64,000 nt of DNA, taken from positions 124,001 to 188,000 of the forward strand of contig NZ_JFCB01000008.1 of the NCBI RefSeq assembly GCF_000725125.1, given 5' to 3'. Made by a program: the position numbers and the translations under genes. Position 1 is the first letter of the stretch, and every line of letters starts with the position of its first letter. Of this stretch, positions 17,503 through 28,850 are shown one piece after another. Source of the DNA: Streptomyces toyocaensis. GTDB taxonomy: Bacteria > Actinomycetota > Actinomycetes > Streptomycetales > Streptomycetaceae. The notes beneath the pieces are model-generated. The model worked only from the letters and a program-made list of their open reading frames with translations, was not told where the DNA came from and did not search any database.

Positions 17503-18284
17503 GAGCGGTCCGTCCGCGAGCGGCGCGGACGCACGTCCAGCGCCGAGAGGGCCGTCGCCACCGCCCCCTCCACCCGTGCCACGCCCCGCTCCTTCGTCAC
17601 GTTGCCGTCGGACAGCGCCGACACCAGGCACGCGCGCCCGCCCGCCGTGACGCACCCGATGCTGTTCACGACCCACAGACCGGTCGCGTCGCGCGGCAGC
17701 CAGCCGTTCTTCACGGCCCACGCCGTACCCGCGTCCGCCGCCGCCGGCACACCCCACGCCTGCTCCGGGACGACCCGCGCCATCAGTCCTCGCACATACG
17801 CCCGCGGGGCCTCGCCCAGCTCCGAGTGCCCGCCGAACACCTGTCGCAGCAGCACCAGCTGGTCCTCGGCCGTGGTGCGGGTCACCCCCCACAGCGTGCC
17901 CTCGCCGCCCGCGGTCCGGGTCAGCCCGAGGCGGACGTTCGCTGCGTCCAGACCGGCCGCCCGCCCGATCCCCTCCCACAGGGCCGACGCCGCGTCGTTG
18001 TCGCTGCGCACGATCATCGCCTCCGCGTACGCCCGCTCCGTCCCGCCGAGCTCCCGTCCCGCGTCCTGCGCGCCGAGCAGCAGCGCCGCGAGGATGCCGA
18101 CCTTGACGATGCTCGCCGTGACGAACGTCCCGTCGCCGTGCGAGACGGTCACCCCGGAACCGAGGTCCAGCACCGCCACGGACACCCTCGCCCCGTCCCT
18201 CACCGTGTCTCCCTCCGCGGATGCCGATGCCGATGCCGCATGCGCGGCCGCGCCGTGCGGGCCGCCCGCGTCCGAGCGTGTCAC
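17499..18284 (-). CDS. Class A beta-lactamase-fold serine hydrolase
   Basis: About 261 aa from GTG 18284; the start is uncertain because no good ribosome binding site is visible and no clear signal peptide precedes the domain. Active-site motifs of the class A/penicillin-recognising fold are present: S-I-V-K at residues 58-61, SDN at 94-96 and KNG at 192-194 in place of the usual KTG. This pattern is shared by beta-lactamases and related D-Ala-D-Ala or ester hydrolases; antibiotic hydrolysis is not implied. It is divergent from the SseB gene with only ~20 bp between starts and convergent with the protease. Confidence 0.75.
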   Translation of the reverse strand: MTRSDAGGPHGAAAHAASASASAEGDTVRDGARVSVAVLDLGSGVTVSHGDGTFVTASIVKVGILAALLLGAQDAGRELGGTERAYAEAMIVRSDNDAASALWEGIGRAAGLDAANVRLGLTRTAGGEGTLWGVTRTTAEDQLVLLRQVFGGHSELGEAPRAYVRGLMARVVPEQAWGVPAAADAGTAWAVKNGWLPRDATGLWVVNSIGCVTAGGRACLVSALSDGNVTKERGVARVEGAVATALSALDVRPRRSRTDRS

Positions 18285-18294
18285 GGACGGCCGA

Positions 18295-18300
18295 TAGGGT
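18295..18300 (+). promoter_or_regulatory. -10 box for leaderless SseB-like gene
   Basis: TAGGGT lies 8 nt upstream of GTG 18309, in the very short gap between two divergent starts. The spacing favours GTG 18309 over GTG 18303. Confidence 0.45.
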
Positions 18301-18308
18301 CGGTGACC

Positions 18309-19049
18309 GTGGCGAACAAGAACATTCCCGACTCCCCGTTCCGCGACGACGACGGCTCCGCCGACCCCCGGCTGAGCGCCGCGCTCGCCGCCTGGGCCGA
18401 GGACGGCAACGCGGTCGGTCCCGTGCTGGAGGCCCTCAAGGGCGCCCGCCTGCTCGTTCCCGTCGTGGCCCTGCTCGGTGAGGTCGAGGAGGACGAGCAA
18501 GGGCTGCGCCGCGAGAAGACCAGCGACATGGCCGTACCGACCCTGAAGGCCGGTGGCCGCACCGCCCTGCCCGCCTTCACGTCCATCGAGTCGCTCGCCC
18601 GCTGGGACCCCGCGGCCCGCCCCGTCGCCGTACCGCTGCACCAGGCCCTGCAGGCCGCCGCCCACGAGAAGGCGGACACGGTGGTCCTGGACATGTCCGG
18701 TCCCGTGCCCTTCGAACTGACCGGGCCCACCCTGCTCGCGCTCGCCGAGGGCCGCACCAGCACCGACCCGCTCGCCGACCCGGCCGTGGTCGAGGCGGTA
18801 CGGGCCGCCGTGGCCGCGGAGCCCGTCGTGCTGCGCGCCCACCTCGGGCCGGGGCAGGCCGACGGGACCCTCGCCCTGGTCCTCGACGCGGACGCCTCCG
18901 TCGCCGAGGCCGCCCGCGCCGTGGCCCGGCGGCTCGCGGCCGACGAAACGCTGAGGGCCCGCCTGGTGCGCGGCCTCGACCTGGCAGTCCTGCCGGCCGA
19001 GGCGACGCCGCCCGGCGAGCCCCTGTACGTGCGTCCCCCGAGGTCCTAG
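18309..19049 (+). CDS. SseB-family protein
   Basis: 246 aa from GTG 18309, picked by its spacing to the TAGGGT box. The segment LLVPVVALLGEVEED...KTSDMAVPTLKAGGRTALPAFTSIESLARW matches the SseB N-terminal domain (PF07179), whose biochemical role is not known. The rest is Ala-rich and helical. No signal peptide or membrane span, so cytoplasmic. In Streptomyces this gene sits just upstream of infC, as here. It ends convergently with the DUF1844 gene, sharing a CTAG. Confidence 0.85.
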   Translation: MANKNIPDSPFRDDDGSADPRLSAALAAWAEDGNAVGPVLEALKGARLLVPVVALLGEVEEDEQGLRREKTSDMAVPTLKAGGRTALPAFTSIESLARWDPAARPVAVPLHQALQAAAHEKADTVVLDMSGPVPFELTGPTLLALAEGRTSTDPLADPAVVEAVRAAVAAEPVVLRAHLGPGQADGTLALVLDADASVAEAARAVARRLAADETLRARLVRGLDLAVLPAEATPPGEPLYVRPPRS

Positions 19050-19423
19050 CCGTAGATCGCCCCGGTGTACTTCTCGCCCGGGCCCTTGCCCGGCTCGTCC
19101 GGGACGAGGGAGGCCTCGCGGAAGGCCAGCTGGAGCGACTTCAGGCCGTCGCGCAGCGGCGCGGCGTGGAACGAGCTGATCTCGGTCGCGGACGCGTCGA
19201 GCAGACCGGCCAGCGCGTGCACCAGCTTGCGGGCCTCGTCCAGGTCCTTGAACGTGTCGCCCTCCTCGGTCAGACCGAGCTTCACGGCGGCGGCGCTCAT
19301 CAGGTTGACGGCGACCGTCACGATCACCTCGACCGCAGGGACCTCGGCGATGTCGCGGGCCATGGCGTCGAAGTCGGGGTTGCCGGGGGTCTCGGGGGTC
19401 TCCGAGGGGGAGGTGTCACTCAT
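19046..19423 (-). CDS. DUF1844 domain-containing protein
   Basis: 125 aa from ATG 19423. Residues about 15-95 match DUF1844 (VPAVEVIVTVAVNLMSAAAVKLGL, then DLDEARKLVHALAGLLDA), a small helical cytoplasmic protein conserved beside infC in actinobacteria. A -10-like TATCGT (complement of 19431-19436) lies 7 nt before the start, so it is probably leaderless. Function unknown. Confidence 0.85.
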   Translation of the reverse strand: MSDTSPSETPETPGNPDFDAMARDIAEVPAVEVIVTVAVNLMSAAAVKLGLTEEGDTFKDLDEARKLVHALAGLLDASATEISSFHAAPLRDGLKSLQLAFREASLVPDEPGKGPGEKYTGAIYG

Positions 19424-19818
19424 GCCCCACACGATAGGCGCAGACGCGTGTCCCCTTGACAGCAGGAGGCATGGGCGCCGCGGTTAGCGCACGCCTCCCG
19501 GAGCTGCTAGCCTTGTGTAACGACCGGTCGGACCCGTATGCCTCGCGGCTAGCGAGCCCGGCCCACAAGTGGAGGCTTCGAACTCCCACCTGGCCGTCCT
19601 CAGGGCGGCGGGTCACCGGTCAGGCGGTCCCGTCCCCGAGACGGTGGTCCGCCCGAAATCGCGCCCCGCGGTCGTCGCGGCGGTGCTCCGGTAGTTCGAG
19701 GAGCCCCGCCTGTGATCGTCCGGGGCGTTTTCTTTGCCTCGGCGCGGTCAGGTCTAACGAACACAGACGTTACGCGGCTGTCCGCCAGACCGTCGCGTGG
19801 TGCTACCGAGGAGGATCC
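19424..19818 (+). promoter_or_regulatory. infC leader region with attenuator-like hairpin
   Basis: This 395-bp gene-free stretch precedes the translation-factor operon. TAGCCT at 19508-19513 is the likeliest -10 box, giving a leader of about 300 nt. Within it GCCCCG (19703-19708) and CGGGGC (19721-19726) can pair, followed directly by a T-rich run (19727-19735), the form of an intrinsic terminator inside a leader. This fits attenuation control of infC-rpmI-rplT. GAGGAGG at 19808-19814 is the ribosome binding site. Confidence 0.55.
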
Positions 19819-20472
19819 ATCAGCGCCGAGCCCCGCATCAACGACCGGATTCGCGTTCCCGAGGTGCGACTTGTCGGTCCCAGCGGCGAGCAGGTCGGGA
19901 TTGTCCCGCTTGCCAAGGCCCTGGAGCTTGCGCAGGAGTACGACCTCGACCTCGTCGAGGTGGCGGCGAACGCCCGTCCGCCCGTGTGCAAGCTCATGGA
20001 CTACGGGAAGTTCAAGTACGAGTCGGCCATGAAGGCCCGTGAGGCGCGCAAGAACCAGGCGCACACGGTCATCAAGGAGATGAAGCTCCGGCCGAAGATC
20101 GACCCGCACGACTATGACACCAAGAAGGGTCACGTCGTCCGGTTCCTCAAGCAGGGCGACAAGGTCAAGATCACGATCATGTTCCGTGGTCGCGAGCAGT
20201 CCCGGCCGGAGCTCGGCTACCGACTGCTGCAGCGTCTCGCGGAGGACGTGGCCGACCTCGGGTTCGTGGAGTCGAACCCGAAGCAGGACGGCCGCAACAT
20301 GATCATGGTCCTCGGTCCGCACAAGAAGAAGACCGAGGCGATGGCCGAGGCCCGCCAGGCACAGGAAGCCCGCAAGGCGGAGGCGAAGGCCAACCCCGGC
20401 CGTTCGATGAACGCCGCGGACCCCGACGCCGCGAACGCCGAGGCTCCGGCCGAGGCTTCCGCCGAGGCGTGA
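19819..20472 (+). CDS. infC: Translation initiation factor IF-3, non-canonical ATC start
   Basis: 217 aa if begun at ATC 19819. IF-3 N domain ([24 protein letters not shown]), linker and C domain ([18 protein letters not shown]) are all clear; a charged Ala/Glu-rich tail of about 40 residues is the usual Streptomyces extension. No ATG, GTG or TTG occurs in frame near the conserved N-terminus, while ATC 19819 lies 4 nt after GAGGAGG. E. coli infC begins with AUU so that IF-3 represses its own translation; the same logic is inferred here. First gene of infC-rpmI-rplT. Confidence 0.93.
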   Translation: MSAEPRINDRIRVPEVRLVGPSGEQVGIVPLAKALELAQEYDLDLVEVAANARPPVCKLMDYGKFKYESAMKAREARKNQAHTVIKEMKLRPKIDPHDYDTKKGHVVRFLKQGDKVKITIMFRGREQSRPELGYRLLQRLAEDVADLGFVESNPKQDGRNMIMVLGPHKKKTEAMAEARQAQEARKAEAKANPGRSMNAADPDAANAEAPAEASAEA

Positions 20473-20583
20473 CTCCGGGGGACGTGAGTCCCCAGGACGT
20501 AACCGACACAAGTACGACGCTCCACCGTGCCCGGTTCTCACGACCGGGCACCGGAGCGCCACCGACGAGGAGAGAACGGCGCT

Positions 20584-20778
20584 ATGCCGAAGAACAAGTC
20601 GCACAGCGGTGCCAGCAAGCGCTTCAAGATCACCGGCTCCGGCAAGGTGCTCCGCGAGCGCGCCGGCAAGCGCCACCTGCTCGAGCACAAGTCGTCCCGT
20701 GTGACGCGTCGCCTCACCGGCAACGCCGAGATGGCCCCGGGCGACGCCGCGAAGATCAAGAAGCTTCTCGGCAAGTGA
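20584..20778 (+). CDS. rpmI: 50S ribosomal protein L35
   Basis: 64 aa from ATG 20584 with GAGGAG upstream. [20 protein letters not shown] is the standard L35 start, and the protein is highly basic. The 111-bp gap after infC holds the ribosome binding site. Part of the infC operon. Confidence 0.96.
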   Translation: MPKNKSHSGASKRFKITGSGKVLRERAGKRHLLEHKSSRVTRRLTGNAEMAPGDAAKIKKLLGK

Positions 20779-20876
20779 CGCCCCGGCGCGCGAGCGCCGC
20801 ACGTACGTCCAACCGGGACCCAATCGATTTCGGGCCGTGTGGGTACAACCACGGCCCCGCTACAAGGAGTTAACAA

Positions 20877-21260
20877 GTGGCACGCGTCAAGCGGGCAGTC
20901 AACGCCCACAAGAAGCGCCGGGCGATCCTCGAGCAGGCCTCCGGCTACCGCGGTCAGCGTTCGCGCCTGTACCGCAAGGCCAAGGAGCAGGTCACCCACT
21001 CGCTGGTCTACAACTACAACGACCGCAAGAAGCGCAAGGGTGACTTCCGCCAGCTGTGGATCCAGCGCATCAACGCCGCTGCCCGCGCCAACGGCATCAC
21101 GTACAACCGCTTCATCCAGGGTCTGAAGGCCGCGAACGTCGAGGTCGACCGCAAGATCCTGGCGGAGCTGGCCGTCAACGACGCCACCGCCTTCGCGGCG
21201 CTCGTCGAGGTCGCGCAGAAGGCGCTGCCGGCGGACGTCAACGCGCCGAAGGCCGCGTGA
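20877..21260 (+). CDS. rplT: 50S ribosomal protein L20
   Basis: 127 aa from GTG 20877 with AAGGAG upstream. [20 protein letters not shown] and [20 protein letters not shown] are diagnostic for L20. L20 represses this operon in other bacteria through the leader mRNA (established in E. coli and Bacillus; unproven here). A terminator follows at once. Confidence 0.97.
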   Translation: MARVKRAVNAHKKRRAILEQASGYRGQRSRLYRKAKEQVTHSLVYNYNDRKKRKGDFRQLWIQRINAAARANGITYNRFIQGLKAANVEVDRKILAELAVNDATAFAALVEVAQKALPADVNAPKAA

Positions 21261-21295
21261 GCACTGCGTTGGCTTGAAGCCGACGTGAGTTTTTA

Positions 21296-21335
21296 AGGAC
21301 CCGCAGGCTTGAGAGCTTGCGGGTCCTGTTGTTGC
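21296..21335 (+). terminator. Terminator of infC-rpmI-rplT
   Basis: Arms 21296-21309 and 21314-21327 pair over 14 bp with one G-T and a 4-nt loop, followed by GTTGTTG. It ends the operon 35 bp after rplT. Confidence 0.88.
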
Positions 21336-21357
21336 AGGTTCGCCGGCCGCCGTTCGG

Positions 21358-21408
21358 CCGCGGGTCCGTTGTGGTTGGTCGCGCAGTCCCCCGCGCCCCC
21401 GGGGGCGC
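21358..21408 (+). repeat. Intergenic repeat element, copy A
   Basis: Contains GTCGCGCAGTCCCCCGCGCC and ends in a C/G-run hairpin. It matches copies at 43972-44027, 51388-51460 (inverted) and 54816-54860 (inverted). Confidence 0.65.
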
Positions 21409-21434
21409 GTGCCGCGTGCTGAGATCTCCCGAAG

Positions 21435-22307
21435 GTGACGAAGAAGATGGCCCCCGTCAGCCCCGAGCTGATCTCCCCCCGTTCCTCCCGCGTCGCCGCC
21501 GCCCGCCGGCTGGCCAAGCGGAACTTCCGGGGGAAGGAGCGGCTGTTCCTCGCCGAGGGGCCGCAGGCCGTGCGGGAGGCCGCCGCGCACCGGGACGGGG
21601 ACGCCGCCACGCTCGTCGAGCTGTTCGCCACCCCCGAGGCCGCCGACCGGTACGCCGACATCATCGGCGCGGCACGGGACGCCGGTGCCCGTACGCACCT
21701 CGCCTCCGAGCAGGTCGTCGCGGACATCTCCACCACCGTCACCCCGCAGGGGCTGGTCGGGGTGTGCCGGTTCCTGGACACGCCGTTCGAGGAGATCCTC
21801 GCCGCCCGGCCCCGCCTCGTCGCCGTCCTCGCCCACGTGCGGGACCCCGGGAACGCCGGCACCGTGCTGCGGTGCGCCGACGCCGCCGGGGCCGAGGCCG
21901 TCGTCCTCACCGACGCCTCCGTCGACCTGTACAACCCCAAGGCCGTACGCGCCTCCGTCGGCTCCCTGTTCCACCTGCCCGTCGCCGTCGGTGTGCCCGT
22001 CGACCGGGCCGTGACGGGACTGCGGGAGGCGGGCGTGCGGCTGCTCGCCGCGGACGGCGCCGGTGACCGGGACCTGGACGAGGAGCTCGACAAGGGCACC
22101 ATGGGCGGCCCGACCGCCTGGGTCTTCGGCAACGAGGCCTGGGGGCTGCCCGAGGAGACCCGCGGGCTCGCCGACGCCGTCGTACGCGTTCCGATCCACG
22201 GAAAGGCGGAGAGCCTGAACCTGGCCACGGCCGCCGCCGTATGTCTCTACGCGTCGGCACGTGCACAGCGCGCCGCCGGAGGGTGCCGCTCCGTCACCGG
22301 GAACTAG
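21435..22307 (+). CDS. TrmH/SpoU-family RNA 2'-O-methyltransferase
   Basis: 290 aa from GTG 21435; ATG 21447 is an equally possible start. An N-terminal L30e-like substrate domain (LAKRNFRGKERLFLAEGPQAV) is followed by a SPOUT methyltransferase domain with motifs 1 (HVRDPGNAGTVLRCADAAG), 2 (WVFGNEAWGLPEE) and 3 (VPIHGKAESLNLATAAAV). These enzymes methylate a ribose in 23S rRNA or tRNA using S-adenosylmethionine in a knotted fold; the target base is not shown. Position after rplT is conserved in Streptomyces. Some relatives give thiostrepton-type resistance, but nothing suggests that here. Confidence 0.88.
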   Translation: MTKKMAPVSPELISPRSSRVAAARRLAKRNFRGKERLFLAEGPQAVREAAAHRDGDAATLVELFATPEAADRYADIIGAARDAGARTHLASEQVVADISTTVTPQGLVGVCRFLDTPFEEILAARPRLVAVLAHVRDPGNAGTVLRCADAAGAEAVVLTDASVDLYNPKAVRASVGSLFHLPVAVGVPVDRAVTGLREAGVRLLAADGAGDRDLDEELDKGTMGGPTAWVFGNEAWGLPEETRGLADAVVRVPIHGKAESLNLATAAAVCLYASARAQRAAGGCRSVTGN

Positions 22308-22399
22308 TAGGGTGACCAGCTCGGGGACCCTCCCCCAAGCTCTCGGCCGGTCCCGAGCACGGGGCGCCCCGAGGAAGTTCCGAGAGGTGGGGTACGGGG

Positions 22400-24859
<2,460 letters not shown>

Positions 24860-24860
<1 letters not shown>

Positions 24861-27382
24861 TGCGGATCCCGCTTTCTTGGCTGCGGGAGTACGTCGACCT
24901 GCCGGCGACGGAGACCGGCCGTGACGTACAGGCCAAGCTCATTTCGGCCGGTCTTGAGGTCGAGACCGTCGAGCACCTCGGCGCCGACCTCAAGGGCCCC
25001 CTCGTCGTCGGCCAGGTGCTGACCATCGAGGAACTGGAGGGCTTCAAGAAGCCGATCCGCTTCTGCACCGTCGACGTGGGCCGGGCCAACGGCACCGGTG
25101 AGCCGCAGGAGATCGTCTGCGGCGCCCGCAACTTCGCCGTCGGCGACAAGGTCGTCGTGGTGCTGCCCGGCGCCACCCTGCCCGGCGGCTTCTCGATCTC
25201 CGCGCGCAAGACGTACGGCAAGACGTCCCACGGCATGATCTGCTCCAGCGACGAGCTGGGCATGGGCGACGACGGCTCCCACGGCATCATCGTGCTGCCG
25301 CCGGAGACCGAGGTCGGCAAGGACGCCGTCGAGCTCCTCGAACTGGTCGACGAGGTCCTGGACATCGCCGTCACCGCCAACCGCGGCGACTGCCTGTCCC
25401 TCCGTGGTGTCGCCCGCGAGACCGCCATCGCCTACGGCCTGCCGCTGCGCGACCCGGCGCTGCTCGACGTGCCCGGTCCCAACGCCTTCGGCTACCCGGT
25501 GAAGGTTTCCGACCCGGCCGGCTGCGACCGCTTCACCGCCCGTACGGTGACCGGTCTCAGCCCCGAGGCGCGCTCCCCCATCTGGCTCCAGCGCCGCCTG
25601 CAGAAGGTCGGCATGCGCCCGATCTCGCTCGCCGTGGACGTCACCAACTACGTGATGATGGAGCTGGGCCAGCCGCTGCACGCCTACGACCGGAACCTGG
25701 TCCGGGGCACCATCGGCGTCCGCAGGGCCGAGGAGGGCGAGAAGATCGTCACCCTCGACGGCGTCGAGCGGACGCTGCACGCCGAGGACCTCGTCATCAC
25801 CGACGACCGCGGTCCGATCGGCCTCGCGGGTGTCATGGGCGGAGCCAACACCGAGATCGCCGACCACGGCGCCTCGGGCGACGGCGGCGACGCGACGACC
25901 GACGTGGTGATCGAGGCCGCGCACTTCGACCAGGTGGCCGTCGCGCGCACCGCACGCCGGCACAAGCTGTCCTCCGAGGCCTCCCGCCGCTTCGAGCGCG
26001 GCGTCGACCCGCAGGCCGCCGCCGCTGCCGCGCAGCGCACCGTCGACCTGCTGGTGCTGCTCGCCGGCGGCACCGCCGACGCCGGTGTCACCGAAGTCGT
26101 CGCCCCGGCCGCGCCGCACACCGTCTCCGTCTCCGCCGACCACCCGGACAAGGTCGCCGGTGTGACGTACGGCCGGGAGACCGTCGTACGCCGCCTCCAG
26201 GAGGTCGGGTGCGACGTGTACGGCCAGGACGAGCTGATCGTCACCGTGCCGTCCTGGCGGCCCGACCTCACCGACCCGAACGACCTGGCCGAGGAGGTCA
26301 TCCGGCTCGAGGGGTACGAGAACCTGCCCTCCACGCTGCCCAGGCCGCCCGCCGGCCGGGGCCTGACCGCCCGCCAGCGGCTGCACCGCCGCGTCGGCCG
26401 CGCTCTCGCCGGGGCCGGCTACGTGGAGGCACCCAACTACCCGTTCGTCAGCGAGAAGGTCTTCGACCAGCTCGGCCTGGACGCGGACGACCCGGCCCGC
26501 CGTGTCGTCAAGCTGGTCAACCCGCTCAGCGACGAGGAGCCCGCGCTGCGGACCTCGCTGCTGCCGGGTCTGCTCGGCGCGCTGCGCCGCAACGACGGCC
26601 GGGGCTCGCACGACCTCGCGCTGTTCGAGACCGGCCTGGTCTTCCAGCCGCGCGACGAGCGCGGGATCGCCGAGGACCTGCCCGTCGACCGGCGCCCCAG
26701 CGAGGCCGACGTCGCCGCGCTGAACGCCGCGCTGCCCGACCAGCCCCGGCACGTCGCGGTGGTGCTGGCCGGCGCCCGCGAGCAGGCCGGCTGGTGGGGC
26801 AGGGGCCGCCCGGCCGACTGGGCCGACGCGGTCGAGGCGGCCCGGACCGTCGCCCGCGAGGCCGGTGCCGAACTCGGCATCCGCAAGGGCCAGTACGGGC
26901 CGTGGCACCCGGGCCGCTGCGCCGAGCTGACCGTCACCGTCGACGGCGCCGAGCGCGTCATCGGCCACGCCGGGGAGCTGCACCCGCGCGTCCTGAAGAC
27001 CCTGGGCCTGCCCGCGCGCAGCTGCGCGATGGAGCTGGACCTGGACGTCCTGGAGCGGGTCGGCGACGACACCCCGCAGGCGCCGGGCATCTCCACCTTC
27101 CCGGTCGCCACCCAGGACGTCGCGCTGGTCGTCGACGCGTACGTGCCCGCCTCGGACGTCGAGGCGGCGCTGCGCGAGGGCGCCGGGCCGCTGCTGGAGT
27201 CCATCCGCCTGTTCGACGTGTACGAGAACGCCGAGCAGCTCGGCGAGGGCCGCAAGTCGCTGGCGTACGCGCTGCGGTTCCGCGCGAACGACCGGACGCT
27301 GACCGTCGACGAGGCGTCGGCGGCCCGCGAGTCCGCGGTCGCCCTCGCGGCCGACCGCACCGGGGCCGTCCTGCGGAGCTAG
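24860..27382 (+). CDS. pheT: Phenylalanyl-tRNA synthetase beta subunit
   Basis: 840 aa, normal length. In order: EMAP-II-like tRNA-binding domain (about 40-155), B3/B4 editing domain (about 210-380, with [15 protein letters not shown]), B5 domain (about 410-480), the catalytic-like core, and the C-terminal ferredoxin-fold anticodon-binding domain (about 745-838, [13 protein letters not shown]). It binds tRNA-Phe and edits mischarged Tyr. A perfect hairpin terminator follows. Confidence 0.97.
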
Positions 27383-27396
27383 CTCCTCCGGGTGAC

Positions 27397-27440
27397 GCCG
27401 GTGTGGTGGGGGCGTGCGTACACGCCCCCACCACACCGGC
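27397..27440 (+). terminator. Terminator of pheST
   Basis: A perfect 20-bp inverted repeat (27397-27416 with 27421-27440) and a 4-nt CGTA loop lies 15 bp after pheT. Confidence 0.92.
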
Positions 27441-27652
27441 ACCCCTCTCCCGCCCGCCACCTCACTCGTTCGGGTGACTATTCCGGGCGGTACGTCCGGA
27501 TCGGGTGAGGCGTCGACAGAATCGGACCGGCCTCTCGAGGCCGGTCTGCGCTGTCCGGGCCTGTATGGGGGCCATCGGCATGTTCCGCTTCACGCCCGGG
27601 GCTTCCCGCTGGGTACCATCCCGGCTCCTCTCGCGGGCGCCCACCCTCACCG

Positions 27653-28579
27653 GTGCCCATCGGCTGGGGCGCCGCCGCGGTCACCTACCGGCTGACCTGC
27701 CCGCCGGCCCACGACGACGCCCTCGGCGCCCGTCTGGTCAGCAGCGCCGTCCTGTGCGCGACCGCCGACCGGGGAGCCCGGATCGGCGGCGATCTGTACG
27801 AGGTGCTGGCCACCGAGCACGGTGTGCGGGCAGTCATCGGTGACGTCCGCGGGCACGGACTCGGTGCCGTGCGCACCGTGGCCGCCGTCCTCGGCAGCTT
27901 CCGCGAGGCCGCCCACGACGAGCCCGAACCGGCCGGGGTGCTGCGCCGGCTTGAGCGTGCGATGGCCCGGCACCTGCGGGAGCGAAAGGACGGCGAGCAG
28001 AGTCCGGCGGATGCCGACGCCGGCTTGCCCGCGGGCGAGGAGTTCGTCACCGTACTGCTGCTGGAGTTCCTCCCGGACGGGGAGGTGCGGGCCCTGAACC
28101 GCGGACATCCCTGGCCGCACCTGCTGACCGGTGCCCGGGCCGAGCCGCTCGCCCGAACCGGTCCGCTCCCGCCCCTCGGGCCGTTCCCGCTGCCGCCCGG
28201 CCTGCCCGTGGTTCCCTGACGCCTGCCGCCCGGCGGCACACTCGTCCTGCACACGGACGGGGCCGAGGAGGCCCGGAACGCCGTGGGCCGCTTCCTCCCG
28301 CTCCGGGAGGTCCTCACCGAGGCCGCCCGTACCCGCGCGCCCACGGCCCAGTCGGTGCTGCGCGCGGTCCTCCGTGCGCTCCTGCGCCACTCGCCCGGCC
28401 CCCCGAGGGACGACGTGGCACTGCTGGTGCTCAGGAACGAGCGGTACGCGCGGCACCCCGTTCCGCCCCCGCGCCCCCGTGCCACGTCCGGCGCGCCCCC
28501 GGCGGACCACCTGTGGTGCCCCGCGTGGTCGCCCGCCGGCCCGGGAGCGGGCCGACCGCCTGCTTCTCCCACGGAGTGA
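27653..28579 (+). pseudogene. SpoIIE/PP2C-type phosphatase interrupted by an in-frame stop
   Basis: The frame 27653-28219 encodes the first half of a SpoIIE-type serine phosphatase (ARIGGDLYEV, AVIGDVRGHGLGAVRTVAAVLGSFREA, FVTVLLLEFLPDGEVRALNRGHPWPHLL). A TGA at 28217-28219 ends it, yet the same frame continues past it with the conserved remainder (LPPGGTLVLHTDGAEEARN, then PPRDDVALLVLRNERYARH). One nonsense change thus splits the gene; no indel is needed. The usual N-terminal sensor or membrane part is also missing. Likely a pseudogene, a sequencing error, or less likely readthrough. It would have acted on anti-sigma-antagonist-type proteins. Confidence 0.8.
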
Positions 28580-28788
28580 CCGGCCGTCGGCTCCCGGGCG
28601 GAGCCGGCGGGGCCGTCCGCCCCGCCACGGAGTGTCGGGCAGGTAGCCGGGCGGACGGCGCGGAAACGGGCCGCCGCACTTGTACGAGGGGGAGCCGGCG
28701 GCCCGGCCGGCCTCTTTCGAGGCAATTCAGTCAACCGGCTGGAAACTCTCCGCGACAGTGCGCGCACACTACGGATCCTGGCACTCCG

Positions 28789-28805
28789 TTCACACCCCGT
28801 GTGAA
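28789..28805. promoter_or_regulatory. 17-bp perfect palindrome in the -35 region of the TPR regulator gene
   Basis: TTCACAC-CCC-GTGTGAA is placed where the -35 box of the promoter with -10 TAGTCT (28817-28822) would be. Geometry is that of a repressor operator. Confidence 0.6.
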
Positions 28806-28850
28806 TCGGCAGCCACTAGTCTGTCCGCACCGAACCACCGGGGGGACCGC

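Noticed and set aside
17499..18284. Call as an antibiotic-resistance beta-lactamase
   Set aside because: The SxxK, SDN and KNG motifs show the fold only; KTG is altered and no signal peptide is evident, so substrate cannot be stated.
19456..19461. TTGACA as -35 box for infC
   Set aside because: No -10-like hexamer lies 16-19 bp downstream; TAGCCT at 19508 is a better -10 but too far from it.
19471..19818. Open frame upstream of infC as an N-terminal extension of IF-3
   Set aside because: It covers the leader hairpin and T-run and has no similarity to IF-3; the Shine-Dalgarno at 19808 sets the start downstream.
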